Source: Yersinia vastinensis (GTDB lineage: Bacteria > Pseudomonadota > Gammaproteobacteria > Enterobacterales > Enterobacteriaceae). Taken from it: a stretch of DNA of 64,000 bases. Shown one piece after another: positions 1 to 9,654 of this stretch; the first letter of the stretch is position 1; each line of letters opens with the position of its first letter. Location of the stretch: contig NZ_CACVAF010000009.1 of the NCBI RefSeq assembly GCF_902726565.1, positions 62,001-126,000 of the forward strand, in the 5' to 3' direction. The notes beneath the pieces were generated by a model. The model made no database searches, was not told the DNA's origin, and worked only from the letters and a program-made list of their open reading frames with translations. Position numbers and translations under genes: made by a program.

Positions 1-1
1 T

Positions 2-943
2 TCAACCTATACCCTAACACTTATCGGCAAGATTCTGTGTTACGCGGTGGTCGCAATTGCACTAGATTTGGTGTGGGGCTATGCCGGGTTACTGTCACTG
101 GGGCATGGCTTATTTTTCGCCCTCGGTGGTTATGCTATGGGCATGTACTTAATGCGACAGGCTGCAGGAGAGGGCCTGCCTGCATTTATGTCTTTTCTGT
201 CATGGAGTGAGTTGCCGTGGTTTTGGAGTGGTAGCCAATATTTTGTGTGGGCGCTGTGTTTGATTGTACTCGTACCCGGTTTATTGGCTTTTGTTTTTGG
301 CTATTTTGCCTTTCGTTCCAAAATAAAAGGGGTCTATTTTTCCATCATGACACAAGCACTCACTTACGCAGGGATGCTGCTATTTTTTCGCAACGAAACG
401 GGTTTTGGTGGCAATAATGGCTTTACTGGTTTTACGACGATATTAGGCTTTTCAGTGTCAGCGACATCAACACGCATTGCCCTGTTTCTCGCCACTCTCA
501 TACTGTTAATCGCCAGCCTGGCATTAGGCTTTGCGTTAGCGCGAACCAAATTCGGTCGAGTATTAACCGCGGTGCGAGATGCTGAAAACCGCCTGACATT
601 TTGTGGCTATGACCCCAAAGGTTTCAAATTGTTTGTCTGGACACTTTCTGCGGTGCTGTGTGCTTTAGCTGGTGCGTTATATGTGCCACAGGTTGGTATT
701 ATCAATCCCAGCGAAATGTCTCCAACCAACTCTATTGAAGCCGCAATTTGGGTAGCGCTTGGTGGGCGCGGTACTTTGATCGGCCCGGTACTGGGGGCGG
801 GGATTGTTAATGGTGCAAAAAGTTGGTTTACCATGGCAATGCCGGAATATTGGCAGTTCTTCCTTGGTTTGATATTTATTCTGGTGACCTTGTTCTTGCC
901 TAAAGGTGTTATTGGTTTACTGCGTCGGGGGAAAGATAAATGA
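2..943 (+). CDS. urtC: Urea ABC transporter permease UrtC (5' end outside window)
   Basis: Inner-membrane permease subunit of the high-affinity urea importer (branched-chain amino-acid transporter superfamily). The reading frame is open to the window edge, so the start is missing; an internal GTG at 47 is only a codon inside the gene. Family hallmarks are visible: an early segment WGYAGLLSLGHG, several hydrophobic helices, and a C-terminal GGRGTLIGPVLGA stretch typical of LivM/UrtC. About 313 residues are present against roughly 350-380 usual. The stop overlaps the start of urtD by four bases (ATGA), so translation is probably coupled. Assignment to urea rather than amino acids rests on the UrtC-like sequence and on urtD/urtE following. 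Confidence 0.88.
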   Translation, partial: STYTLTLIGKILCYAVVAIALDLVWGYAGLLSLGHGLFFALGGYAMGMYLMRQAAGEGLPAFMSFLSWSELPWFWSGSQYFVWALCLIVLVPGLLAFVFGYFAFRSKIKGVYFSIMTQALTYAGMLLFFRNETGFGGNNGFTGFTTILGFSVSATSTRIALFLATLILLIASLALGFALARTKFGRVLTAVRDAENRLTFCGYDPKGFKLFVWTLSAVLCALAGALYVPQVGIINPSEMSPTNSIEAAIWVALGGRGTLIGPVLGAGIVNGAKSWFTMAMPEYWQFFLGLIFILVTLFLPKGVIGLLRRGKDK

Positions 944-1776
944 GCCGATTTCAAATAACTGAACAACTAATTTACCCCGAAATCATTGCTCAAGAACCCG
1001 GGGTTGTGCAGCATGCAGCAGACAAATACCGCCAGCAGCGAGACCCCGTGCTGACACTGGAAGAGATCAATGTCAGTTTTGATGGCTTTCATGCATTGAG
1101 AAATCTTTCATTGCAAATTGGTGTTGGGGAGTTGCGCTGCATTATTGGCCCGAATGGTGCGGGTAAAACAACATTGATGGATGTCATCACCGGTAAAACG
1201 CGACCACAGAGTGGCAAAATGATGTATGACCAACATCATGATCTTTTGGCAATGAATACGATTGAGATTGCACAGGCGGGTATTGGGCGAAAATTCCAAA
1301 AACCGACAGTATTTGAGGCGCTGAGTGTCTTTGAAAATCTTGAGTTGGCACAAAAAAGCACAAAAACTGTTTGGGCAAGTTTGTGTGCCAGATTGAGTAG
1401 TGAACAGCAAGATCAAATTGATGAAACATTAGCCATATTGCGCTTAACTGATATGCGGCAGCGCCCTGCCGGTTTGTTATCGCACGGCCAAAAACAGTTT
1501 CTTGAAATCGGCATGTTATTAGTGCAAGACCCGCATTTGCTTCTTTTGGATGAGCCAGCTGCAGGGATGACTGATGCAGAAACTGCTTATACAGCAGAGT
1601 TGTTTAATCAGTTGGCAGGTAAACATTCCTTAATGGTGGTGGAGCATGATATGGGATTTGTTGAGACCATTGCCGACCATGTAACAGTGTTGCATCAAGG
1701 GCAGGTATTAGCTGAGGGGACATTGGCAGAGGTGCAGGCTAATGAGCAAGTGATTGAGGTTTATTTGGGGCGCTGA
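940..1776 (+). CDS. urtD: Urea ABC transporter ATP-binding protein UrtD
   Basis: Cytoplasmic ATPase that energises urea import with UrtE. Walker A GPNGAGKTT lies at residues 70-78, a variant signature LSHGQ at 180-184 and Walker B LLLLDEP at 200-206. The LSHGQ variant and the following AAGMT match UrtD and related LivG-type ATPases. At 278 residues it is slightly long because of an N-terminal extension of about 35 residues before the ABC fold, also seen in UrtD proteins. It overlaps urtC by four bases. A 127-base gap then separates it from urtE, which is wider than the usual tight spacing in this operon. Confidence 0.9.
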   Translation: MSRFQITEQLIYPEIIAQEPGVVQHAADKYRQQRDPVLTLEEINVSFDGFHALRNLSLQIGVGELRCIIGPNGAGKTTLMDVITGKTRPQSGKMMYDQHHDLLAMNTIEIAQAGIGRKFQKPTVFEALSVFENLELAQKSTKTVWASLCARLSSEQQDQIDETLAILRLTDMRQRPAGLLSHGQKQFLEIGMLLVQDPHLLLLDEPAAGMTDAETAYTAELFNQLAGKHSLMVVEHDMGFVETIADHVTVLHQGQVLAEGTLAEVQANEQVIEVYLGR

Positions 1777-1903
1777 GTTGCTCTGACTTATTGTTACTTT
1801 ACCCCTTTGTATTTGGGATCATGTCTTGATTCTGAACGACTAGTCACCGTGATACTTAGCATTTGGTGATCAGCAGTTATCTGGATCCGTTGGGAGATAA
1901 TAT

Positions 1904-2602
1904 ATGCTGCAAGTAAATGAACTCGATCAATATTATGGTGGCAGTCATATATTGCGCGGCTTGTCATTTGAGGCTGCGGTGGGTGAAGTGACATGCTTAT
2001 TGGGTAGAAATGGTGTAGGTAAAACAACATTACTCAAATGTCTGATGGGATTAGTGTCAGCCAGAAATGGCAGCATTATTTGGGAAGGTAAAAACATTAG
2101 CCACCAATCTCCCCATCAGAGAGTCAAAGGGGGAATTGCCTACGTGCCACAAGGGCGGGAAATATTTCCCCGACTCACTGTCGAAGAGAATATTTTATTA
2201 GGGCTTTCGCGTTTCCCAAACTCACAAAGTAAAACAGTCCCTGAGCATATTTATCAACTCTTCCCTGTGTTGCAGGAGATGAAGTATCGCCGTGGCGGGG
2301 ATTTATCTGGTGGGCAACAACAACAACTAGCGATTGGCCGGGCATTGGCTTGCCAACCGAGGCTGTTAATTCTTGATGAACCCACAGAAGGAATTCAGCC
2401 CTCAGTGATTAAAGAGATTGGATTAGTCATCAAAAAATTAGCGGCCCAAGGAGATATGGCTATCTTGTTGGTAGAGCAGTTTTATGATTTTGCTGCGGAG
2501 TTGGCCGATAATTATTTAGTGATGTCTCGTGGCAAAATTATCCAGCGAGGACACGGCACCGATATGGAGCTTGAGGGTGTCCGTGGCCTAGTCGCTATTT
2601 AA
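1904..2602 (+). CDS. urtE: Urea ABC transporter ATP-binding protein UrtE
   Basis: Second ATPase of the urea importer, 232 residues, LivF-like. Walker A GRNGVGKTT is at 34-42, the signature LSGGQ at 133-137 and Walker B LLILDEP at 153-159, followed by TEGIQPSV, which is characteristic of UrtE/LivF. A GGGAGA ribosome binding site lies just upstream of the ATG. It is the last gene of the operon; sseA converges on it with 23 bases between the two stops and no clear terminator. Confidence 0.9.
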   Translation: MLQVNELDQYYGGSHILRGLSFEAAVGEVTCLLGRNGVGKTTLLKCLMGLVSARNGSIIWEGKNISHQSPHQRVKGGIAYVPQGREIFPRLTVEENILLGLSRFPNSQSKTVPEHIYQLFPVLQEMKYRRGGDLSGGQQQQLAIGRALACQPRLLILDEPTEGIQPSVIKEIGLVIKKLAAQGDMAILLVEQFYDFAAELADNYLVMSRGKIIQRGHGTDMELEGVRGLVAI

Positions 2603-2625
2603 CTGTCTTATGGTATAGGCTAGTT

Positions 2626-3480
2626 TTATGGCAGTTTCTTGTTATCAATAGGCAGTGAATCAGATGCACCCCACTCAGCCCAAGAACCATCATACAATGA
2701 GACTGTAGGGGCATTGACTGCCGCTAATCCCAGAGCAACAACGGCGGCTGTCACGCCAGAACCACAACTGGTAATAATGGGCTTGCTCAAGTCCACGCCT
2801 TGAGCAGCAAAAATACTTGCCAGCACCTGTGGCGATTTCAAATTACCGTTTTCAACCATGCTCCCCCAGGGAACATTAATGCTTCCAGGAATGCGCCCTA
2901 AGCGCAGGCCTGGCCGAGGTTCTGGTTCCTGAGCGTTAAATCTCCCCATCGGGCGTGCGTCTAGAATCTGTATCTCACTATCGCCAAGTGCGGCTAAAAT
3001 CTGTTCAGCATTTTTAACCGCAGCAGCGTTGAATGTCGCATTGAATATTTCTGGGGAGCGGTCAGTTGGCCCGCTTTCTAATGCAAATCCAGACTGTAGC
3101 CATCCGCTGATACCGCCCGTTAAAATATGTACTTTTTTTACGCCAAATGTACGAAACGTCCACCAAACCCGCGGAGCAGAAAACAGGTTGCCATCATCAT
3201 AAATAACCAATGTCTGCTGCTCATTGATCCCTAATTGGCCAACCATTTCACTGAATACTTGGGGGGATGGCAGCATATGAGGTAAATCGGTGCTGTGGTC
3301 TGCTATTGCGTCAATATCAAAATAAACCGCGCCAGGAATATGTCCCTGCTCAAATTCAGCTCGAATATCTCTCTTAGGTATTAATCCTGGTGGTGACATT
3401 CTGGCATCCAGAATAACGATGTTGGCATCATGAATATTTTCTGCCAGCCAGTGTGGTGTTACCAGAAAAGGTGAGTTCAT
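2626..3480 (-). CDS. sseA: 3-mercaptopyruvate sulfurtransferase
   Basis: Transfers sulfur from 3-mercaptopyruvate to thiol or cyanide acceptors through an enzyme persulfide. Two rhodanese domains are visible: an inactive N-terminal one (about 1-135) and a catalytic C-terminal one (about 160-284). The active-site loop CGSGVT with Cys239 is the mercaptopyruvate type, unlike the CRKGVT loop of thiosulfate sulfurtransferases. Length 284 agrees with E. coli SseA (281). An AGGTAA ribosome binding site precedes the ATG. It stands alone, convergent with urtE. Confidence 0.93.
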   Translation of the reverse strand: MNSPFLVTPHWLAENIHDANIVILDARMSPPGLIPKRDIRAEFEQGHIPGAVYFDIDAIADHSTDLPHMLPSPQVFSEMVGQLGINEQQTLVIYDDGNLFSAPRVWWTFRTFGVKKVHILTGGISGWLQSGFALESGPTDRSPEIFNATFNAAAVKNAEQILAALGDSEIQILDARPMGRFNAQEPEPRPGLRLGRIPGSINVPWGSMVENGNLKSPQVLASIFAAQGVDLSKPIITSCGSGVTAAVVALGLAAVNAPTVSLYDGSWAEWGASDSLPIDNKKLP

Positions 3481-3868
3481 AGCAAGTTACCTGTCGAAAT
3501 TATAAAGGAGCAGCTCAGTGAGTACTCCATCGTGGTATTCACTATATAACGAAATAACATGATTGAAACCTTGAGTTATCAGCGTTGCGCAATGCGTCGC
3601 AATAATTGAAATCTATTATTTCATTTGTTACATAAAGAAAATAAAGTTTTCATTTGTAGTGTATTTGTTCATTGTTTTTGTGAACTGAGTAACGCGATTT
3701 ATGCTTTGCATATGCAAAGTTTCATTGCACTAAAAATATTATTTGTAGTACTTCTCAAAAAGAGTTTTTATTCCATAATTTCCTTGATGATGAAATTTTA
3801 ATTTCGTATAACCGTTACCAAGTAAAGTCCTAAGTGAGATGTCACCTTAAACAGGCAAGGGGAATAGA
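3481..3868. other. Intergenic region between sseA and the oxidoreductase gene
   Basis: A 388-base AT-rich divergent promoter region serving sseA (minus) and the Gfo/Idh/MocA gene (plus). It contains a perfect 16-base palindrome at 3704-3719 listed separately. No open reading frame of note. Confidence 0.6.
3704..3719. promoter_or_regulatory. Perfect 16-base palindrome, candidate operator
   Basis: CTTTGCATATGCAAAG is self-complementary over all 16 bases and sits about 150 bases before the oxidoreductase start. Its size and symmetry suit a dimeric repressor. No cognate regulator is encoded nearby, so the assignment is inference only. Confidence 0.35.
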
Positions 3869-4990
3869 ATGCAAAAGGTTCGAATTGGCCTTATCGGTAC
3901 TGGTTATATCGGTCGTTGTCATGCCATTGCTTACGCGCAGGTCGCGACTGTTTTTCCATTAAAGGGGCTGCCAGTACTGGAAATGCTAGCTGAAGTCACT
4001 CCTGAATTAGCCCAACAACGCGCAGCTGAATTTGGTTTTTCTCGCGCCACTGCAAATTGGCAGGAGCTAGTTGCTGATCCAAATATTGATGTGGTGGATA
4101 TCTGTGCGCCAAATTTCTTGCACAAGGAAATGGCACTGGCAGCAATTAGCCACGGGAAGCATGTTTACTCAGAAAAACCTTTGGCTCTTAATGCTGCAGA
4201 TGCCCAAGAAATGGTCGAAGCTGCGCGAGCAAAAGGCGTAAAAACGTTGGTAGGTTTCAATTATATGAAAAACCCTACTAGCCAGTTAGCACGTGAGATT
4301 ATTGCTAACGGTGAAATTGGTGATGTTGTTCATTTTTACGGTACACATAATGAGGATTATTTGGCCGATCCGAACACGCCCTTAGATTGGCATTGCACCA
4401 GATCACAAGCAGGGCTTGGTGCGTTAGGGGATCTAGCTGCACACATTGTGAATATGGCTCATTATTTGGTCGGTGATATTACCAATGTCTGTGGTGATAT
4501 GCAGACAGTTATACAGCAGCGGCCCGACCCAAAAGATCGCTCAATCTTACGAACAGTAGAAAATGAGGATCAGGCCAGCGCATTGGTACGCTTTGCTAAT
4601 GGGGCAATGGGAACAATAGAGACATCTCGTATCGCTTGTGGCCGCAAAATGGGGTTAACCTACGTGGTTACTGGGACTAAAGGCACTATCAGTTATACAC
4701 AGGAACGCATGGCAGAATTACAACTCTATCGCCATGATGATCCGCAATCAAGACAAGGGTTTAAAACATTGCTCACCGGGCCGCAGCACCCAGACTATGC
4801 TGCTTTTTGTGTCAGTGCAGGGCATGGTATTGGTTTTAACGATCAAAAAACGGTTGAGATTCGTGATTTGATAAACGGTATAGCTGGTGAGGAGAGTATG
4901 TGGCCAGATTTTGAAGAAGGTTGGAAAGTATCTAAAGTATTGGATGCTATTGCCGTTTCAGCGCAAGAATTGTGTTGGATAGAGGTTTAG
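3869..4990 (+). CDS. Gfo/Idh/MocA family NAD(P)-dependent oxidoreductase
   Basis: Probable sugar, inositol or sugar-acid dehydrogenase; the substrate is unknown. The N-terminal Rossmann fold has GTGYIG at residues 10-15 and the family EKP motif at 102-104 (SEKPLALN), whose lysine contributes to catalysis. A C-terminal alpha/beta domain contains the conserved GDLAAHIVNMAHYL stretch with a putative catalytic His. Length 373 is normal. A strong AAGGGGA ribosome binding site precedes the ATG. No sugar transporter or kinase lies beside it. The following desaturase gene is co-directional after 99 bases, and a functional link is not established. Confidence 0.85.
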   Translation: MQKVRIGLIGTGYIGRCHAIAYAQVATVFPLKGLPVLEMLAEVTPELAQQRAAEFGFSRATANWQELVADPNIDVVDICAPNFLHKEMALAAISHGKHVYSEKPLALNAADAQEMVEAARAKGVKTLVGFNYMKNPTSQLAREIIANGEIGDVVHFYGTHNEDYLADPNTPLDWHCTRSQAGLGALGDLAAHIVNMAHYLVGDITNVCGDMQTVIQQRPDPKDRSILRTVENEDQASALVRFANGAMGTIETSRIACGRKMGLTYVVTGTKGTISYTQERMAELQLYRHDDPQSRQGFKTLLTGPQHPDYAAFCVSAGHGIGFNDQKTVEIRDLINGIAGEESMWPDFEEGWKVSKVLDAIAVSAQELCWIEV

Positions 4991-5089
4991 ATAGACAGTT
5001 TTTAGATATACATAGTGCTTTAAATTAGTTAGCAGTGGGTATGCTTAAGCTGATACTGGTCCAAATTATGCCAAGTATGAGTCTTAAAT

Positions 5090-6163
5090 ATGTCGACTGC
5101 TGATGCCAAATCTGATTACCGCCCGGCAGGTGCTGCTTATTATCTTAGCCGGCAGCAACGAGCGCGAATAAAACAGTTATCACGTTCTTGGGTCTGGCGT
5201 TTGGAATTGCCAACTTGGGCGTTGATTAGTGTTATATACACGGGTTGGTTTGCATGTGTTATCTATTGGCAACAACTGGGTTCTGTGATTGGTAGCGTGT
5301 TTCTAATCTTGTTTAGCACGTGGTATATGTCGCTACAACATGAGTTGATTCACGGACATCCGACTCGCTGGCGGAGAGTCAATCAGCTATTCGGGACTTT
5401 GCCGCTTGCAGTGTGGTATCCCTATGGTCTCTATCGTGACTCTCATATTCAACATCACAGGGATGAGGATTTAACCCACCCAGAAAAAGACCCTGAAGGT
5501 TATTACTATACAGCAGAGCAATGGCGGTATTTTCCTTCTGTATTCAAAAGTATTGTACGTATTAGCAATACTTTCATTGGCCGATTGGTGCTGGGGCCAG
5601 CGCTAGATATCATTGATACTATCCGTAGCGCAACTCGTGCCTTTATTACTGGTGATCGTCCTGCCATTATCATGTGGTTAATTCATTTGGGGCTACTGAG
5701 TTTATTGCTTCACTGGATGTCCAGTCATGGTATTTCAACAATTTTTGCCATTTTAGTGATTGCTTATCCGGCACTTAGCCTGACTAAAGTGAGGTCGTTT
5801 TTTGAGCATAGAGCCGCGCAAGACAGTGCAGCACGTTCAACATTGAATGAGGCGGCATGGCCATGGCGATTGTTATTTCTAAACCTTAATTATCATCTAG
5901 TTCATCATGATTTACCTGCTTTGCCTTGGTATGGATTGCGTCAGATTTATCTGGAAAATCGCGTTCAATATCAACATCGCAGCGGGTACTTTGTGGTGAA
6001 TGGCTATACTCAATGGTTTGAAGCTTTTGCTTTTACAGCTTTAGCAATAGAAATTCATCCTTTTTACGATAGCGAAAATAAAACATCAATCAGTAAACGA
6101 CAACATGACAAGATTGATAGTGGCGATAGCCCTACTCAAACTCCATCTCAAATAGCCCGTTAA
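5090..6163 (+). CDS. Fatty-acid-desaturase-family membrane di-iron enzyme
   Basis: Integral membrane di-iron oxygenase of the acyl-lipid desaturase / beta-carotene hydroxylase superfamily. All three histidine boxes are intact: HELIHGHP (His84, 88, 90), HIQHH (119-123) and HLVHH (269-273). Hydrophobic segments lie around 42-80 and 190-230. The substrate could be an acyl chain or another lipid and cannot be told from sequence. Length is 357 residues; the last 35 are polar and low in complexity. No good ribosome binding site precedes the ATG, so the start is only probable. Confidence 0.8.
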   Translation: MSTADAKSDYRPAGAAYYLSRQQRARIKQLSRSWVWRLELPTWALISVIYTGWFACVIYWQQLGSVIGSVFLILFSTWYMSLQHELIHGHPTRWRRVNQLFGTLPLAVWYPYGLYRDSHIQHHRDEDLTHPEKDPEGYYYTAEQWRYFPSVFKSIVRISNTFIGRLVLGPALDIIDTIRSATRAFITGDRPAIIMWLIHLGLLSLLLHWMSSHGISTIFAILVIAYPALSLTKVRSFFEHRAAQDSAARSTLNEAAWPWRLLFLNLNYHLVHHDLPALPWYGLRQIYLENRVQYQHRSGYFVVNGYTQWFEAFAFTALAIEIHPFYDSENKTSISKRQHDKIDSGDSPTQTPSQIAR

Positions 6164-6519
6164 ATGTAAAAAGCAGCTCATTGATGCTGAACAAACACTC
6201 TAGAAACTCTCTTCAGTTAGCTAAAATTTACTGTTGTTATATACAGCCATTTGTGTAATCTTAACCGTAAGTTTTGTAGACAAAATAATTTTTAAATACT
6301 TAGCTATCATACTGTTATGTATGAAACTGATCGGTCTGTTAGCCTAAAAAATTGCGAATAATATATTTGATATCAATTGGTTATTTGGTTTGTTTTGGAC
6401 TAAATCTAATATGGTTACTGACTTGTTAATGATGGCAGGTTGTATACTTTACTGGCGTTTCTGTTGACAAACATTAGCAACCTAACTTTCTCTAACCCTT
6501 GAGCACATAGAGGTAAAAC
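6164..6519. other. Intergenic region upstream of osmF
   Basis: 356 bases, AT-rich, presumably holding the promoter of the osmF operon. No convincing operator or small gene was seen. An AGAGGTAAAAC ribosome binding site abuts the osmF start. Confidence 0.5.
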
Positions 6520-7452
6520 ATGGCAAAGAACTTAACTCGTGGCCAGATTTTTGCGTTAGCAACAGTTATGTTGGCGACATCTAGTGGTGCATCTCAAGCT
6601 GCAGATACTGTCCGTGTTGGCTCAAAAATTGATACCGAAGGCTCATTGTTGGGTAACATTATTGTGCAGGTTTTGGATGCTAACGGAATTAAAACCACTA
6701 ATAAATCGCAGTTGGGTACAACTAAAGTGGTGCGAGGTGCAATCACTGCTGGCGAGATTGATATTTATCCTGAATATACTGGTAATGGTGCCTTTTTCTT
6801 CTCTGATGAAAAAGATCCGGCTTGGAAGAATGCCAAAGCAGGTTATGAAAAAGTCAAAGCGCTGGATTACGAAAAGAATAAACTAGTATGGCTTTCGCCG
6901 GCTCCAGCAAATAATACTTGGACTATCGCAGTCCGCCAAGACTTAGCCAAAACGAATAACTTGAAAACATTGGATGACTTAGGCAAGTGGATTAATGCGG
7001 GGGGGCAATTTAAACTGGCGGCTTCTGCCGAATTTATTGAGCGTCCTGATGCTTTACCTGCTTTCCAGCAAGCGTATGGTTTCAAATTAAATCAGGATCA
7101 GTTGTTATCATTGGCTGGGGGAGATACAGCGGTAACAATCAAAGCTGCCGCAGAGCAAACCTCTGGTGTTAATGCCGCAATGGCTTATGGTACTGATGGC
7201 CCGGTAGCGGCCTTAGGATTGCAAACGCTGGAAGATACTAAAGGTGTCCAGCCTATTTATGCCCCAACGCCGATAATTCGCGAAGCCACACTGAAAGCGC
7301 ATCCCAATATACCTACCTTACTCGATCCTGTATTTGCCACACTTGATGGCCCGACGTTACAAAAACTGAATGCCCGTATTGCGGTAGAGGGGCAGGATGC
7401 GAAAAAAGTCGCAGCCAATTATCTGAAAGAGAAAGGATTCGTTAAAGGATAA
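6520..7452 (+). CDS. osmF: Glycine-betaine-type ABC transporter substrate-binding protein OsmF (YehZ)
   Basis: Periplasmic binding protein of the YehZYXW osmolyte importer, OpuAC/ProX family. A signal peptide is evident in the first 27-28 residues, ending SQA before ADTVRVGSK. The mature part carries IYPEYTGNGAFF, typical of this family's ligand pocket. In E. coli the YehZ system binds betaine with low affinity and is induced by osmotic and stationary-phase stress through RpoS. Length is 310 residues. It is the first gene of a four-gene operon in the E. coli order. Confidence 0.9.
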   Translation: MAKNLTRGQIFALATVMLATSSGASQAADTVRVGSKIDTEGSLLGNIIVQVLDANGIKTTNKSQLGTTKVVRGAITAGEIDIYPEYTGNGAFFFSDEKDPAWKNAKAGYEKVKALDYEKNKLVWLSPAPANNTWTIAVRQDLAKTNNLKTLDDLGKWINAGGQFKLAASAEFIERPDALPAFQQAYGFKLNQDQLLSLAGGDTAVTIKAAAEQTSGVNAAMAYGTDGPVAALGLQTLEDTKGVQPIYAPTPIIREATLKAHPNIPTLLDPVFATLDGPTLQKLNARIAVEGQDAKKVAANYLKEKGFVKG

Positions 7453-7558
7453 TAATGAGTATGGGGGTGGTGCTATAACCGTCTGCATTATAGTGCCATC
7501 AAATAAACAGGTAATCGCTTATTAAGACAAAGATTATCTGTCATGGAGATGGATTTTT

Positions 7559-8713
7559 ATGACTGTAAAAAACCGAGTCCTGTTAGCACTGGTTATTTTG
7601 CTGATTTTATCTGGCATGGGACTTTCTTTTGTTAGCCATGCGCCGAATCGCTTGATCTCTGGGCAGGGGATCTCGCTTTGGTCGCTAATGACTGGGCCGG
7701 TTTGGTGGGGATTAGCACCTATAGCAATATTGTTTATTTTTGTTTTTTTTAAACAGAGTAAGACCCTGTACTGGTCGACAGTTTTAGTGGCGGAGGTGTT
7801 GCTATTTACCTTGCTGTTGCTAGCGGGTACCACAGCCATACAACTTTCTGGAGGTGAAGATAGCCTCACTCGTACTTCACTCGGTGGTGGGTTTTGGCTA
7901 ATGAGTGGGGTGAGCATATTGATAGCGATCGATAGCTTATCCCGTGCTGTGATGAACCCTATTTGGCGCAGCTTAGCTAACGTTTTGTTGGTATTACCGG
8001 TTGTTCTATTGCTGGTAACAGGGCAACTTGATCAGCTGTCATTGATGAAGGAATATGTGAATCGGCAAGACGTATTTGACGATGCATTGTGGCAGCATTT
8101 ACAAATCCTAGTCGCAACGCTCATACCTGCTGTCATTCTGGGTATTCCTCTCGGCCTATTCTGTTTTCGTTCTCATCGTTTTCAAGGCGCTATTTTTTCA
8201 ACACTGAATATTATTCAAACCATTCCATCAATTGCCTTATTTGGGTTGCTGATTGCCCCTTTAGCGGGGCTAGCAGCGGCAATTCCGTGGTTAGCAGAGC
8301 ATGGTGTCAGTGGTATAGGACTGGCCCCAGCGATTGTTGCTTTGGTGCTTTATGCCTTATTACCCTTAGTGCGTAATGTCGTTGCTGGATTAGAGTCGGT
8401 TCCTGACAGTGTCGTTGAATCAGCCCAAGGCATGGGAATGACCCGTAGCCAGTTGTTCTTTCGGGTGCAAATACCCATCGCTATGCCACTCATTTTATCC
8501 GGCATTCGTATTATCTCAGTACAAACCGTTGGGCTTGCTGTCGTTGCGGCATTGATTGGTGCTGGTGGTTTGGGCGCAATTGTATTTCAAGGTCTGCTGA
8601 GCAGTGCATTGGATTTAGTGTTGCTGGGTGTCATACCCGTGATCGTGATGGCGGTAGTGGTTGATTCGCTGTTTAAATTCATCGTTATTTTTATGGATAC
8701 TTCACATCGATGA
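7559..8713 (+). CDS. yehY: Osmolyte ABC transporter permease YehY
   Basis: Inner-membrane permease of the OsmF system, 384 residues. The N-terminal half carries extra transmembrane helices (about 7-27, 47-63, 70-90, 112-128, 136-156). The C-terminal half is a BPD_transp_1 domain with the ABC-coupling EAA loop (ESAQGMGMTRSQLFFRVQIP). The unusually long N-terminus is the YehY pattern and distinguishes it from YehW. A GGAGATGG ribosome binding site precedes the ATG. Its TGA overlaps the yehX ATG by four bases. Confidence 0.9.
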   Translation: MTVKNRVLLALVILLILSGMGLSFVSHAPNRLISGQGISLWSLMTGPVWWGLAPIAILFIFVFFKQSKTLYWSTVLVAEVLLFTLLLLAGTTAIQLSGGEDSLTRTSLGGGFWLMSGVSILIAIDSLSRAVMNPIWRSLANVLLVLPVVLLLVTGQLDQLSLMKEYVNRQDVFDDALWQHLQILVATLIPAVILGIPLGLFCFRSHRFQGAIFSTLNIIQTIPSIALFGLLIAPLAGLAAAIPWLAEHGVSGIGLAPAIVALVLYALLPLVRNVVAGLESVPDSVVESAQGMGMTRSQLFFRVQIPIAMPLILSGIRIISVQTVGLAVVAALIGAGGLGAIVFQGLLSSALDLVLLGVIPVIVMAVVVDSLFKFIVIFMDTSHR

Positions 8714-9654
8714 TTCATTTCCATCAGGTAAGTAAATATTTTGCAGGTAAACGTGCAGTAGATAACCTCACGCTACAGATTGCGAAAGGAGAGTTTACTG
8801 TACTGATTGGTACCTCTGGTTCAGGTAAGTCGACTACGTTAAAAATGATTAATCGACTTATTGAGCATGACGAGGGAAGAATCCATTTTGCCGGTGAAGA
8901 AATCCGTAATTATAATCCCGAAGATCTACGGCGACGTATGGGGTATGCCATTCAATCCATTGGTCTATTTCCTCACTGGACAGTGGCGCGCAATATTGCC
9001 ACTGTGCCGCAATTGCTAAAATGGCCTCGAGAACGTATTCATCAGCGGGTTATCGAGTTGCTGGAGTTATTGCATCTGGATCCAGAGCAATTCCTGCATC
9101 GTTATCCTCACCAACTTTCAGGTGGGCAGCAACAGCGAGTCGGTGTCGCTCGAGCTTTAGCCGCAGACCCTGAAGTTTTATTGATGGATGAACCATTCGG
9201 GGCATTAGACCCCGTGACGCGTTCCGCATTGCAGTTTGAAATTACCCGTATTCATCAATTGTCAGGCCGGACCATCGTGCTGGTCACCCATGATATTGAT
9301 GAAGCCTTAGCTCTGGCTGACCGCATAGTCTTGATGGATGAGGGAAGAGTTATTCAGCAAGGGACTCCTCTTGAAATGTTAACTCAACCAGCCAATGATT
9401 TTGTTCGCGATTTCTTCGGCCGTAGCGATCTCGGTATTAAATTATTATCCCTAGGTAGGGCTGAACAGCGTGTCAGGCAGGGTGAAATGCTAATAGGGCA
9501 GCCGATATTGGGTACCATGAGTCTACGTGAAGCTCTTTCTTTATTTGTATCTCGCCAGACGGATAAGTTGCCAGTTGCTAATGAACATGGGCAGCCATTG
9601 GGTGTACTTTATTTTGCAGATCTCATTGCAGATGCAGATAAGGAGGACTTGTGA
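8710..9654 (+). CDS. yehX: Osmolyte ABC transporter ATP-binding protein YehX
   Basis: ATPase of the OsmF importer, ProV/OpuCA-like, 314 residues. Walker [10 protein letters not shown] is near residue 36, signature [15 protein letters not shown] near 137, and Walker [14 protein letters not shown] near 156. The C-terminal 60 residues look like a CBS-type domain ([10 protein letters not shown] .. GVLYFADLI), which senses ionic strength in OpuA relatives; here that role is inferred. Overlaps of four bases with both neighbours imply translational coupling. Confidence 0.9.
   Translation: MIHFHQVSKYFAGKRAVDNLTLQIAKGEFTVLIGTSGSGKSTTLKMINRLIEHDEGRIHFAGEEIRNYNPEDLRRRMGYAIQSIGLFPHWTVARNIATVPQLLKWPRERIHQRVIELLELLHLDPEQFLHRYPHQLSGGQQQRVGVARALAADPEVLLMDEPFGALDPVTRSALQFEITRIHQLSGRTIVLVTHDIDEALALADRIVLMDEGRVIQQGTPLEMLTQPANDFVRDFFGRSDLGIKLLSLGRAEQRVRQGEMLIGQPILGTMSLREALSLFVSRQTDKLPVANEHGQPLGVLYFADLIADADKEDL

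Noticed and set aside
607-966. Minus-strand frame across urtC/urtD
   Set aside because: Antisense shadow of conserved transporter genes with no family similarity.
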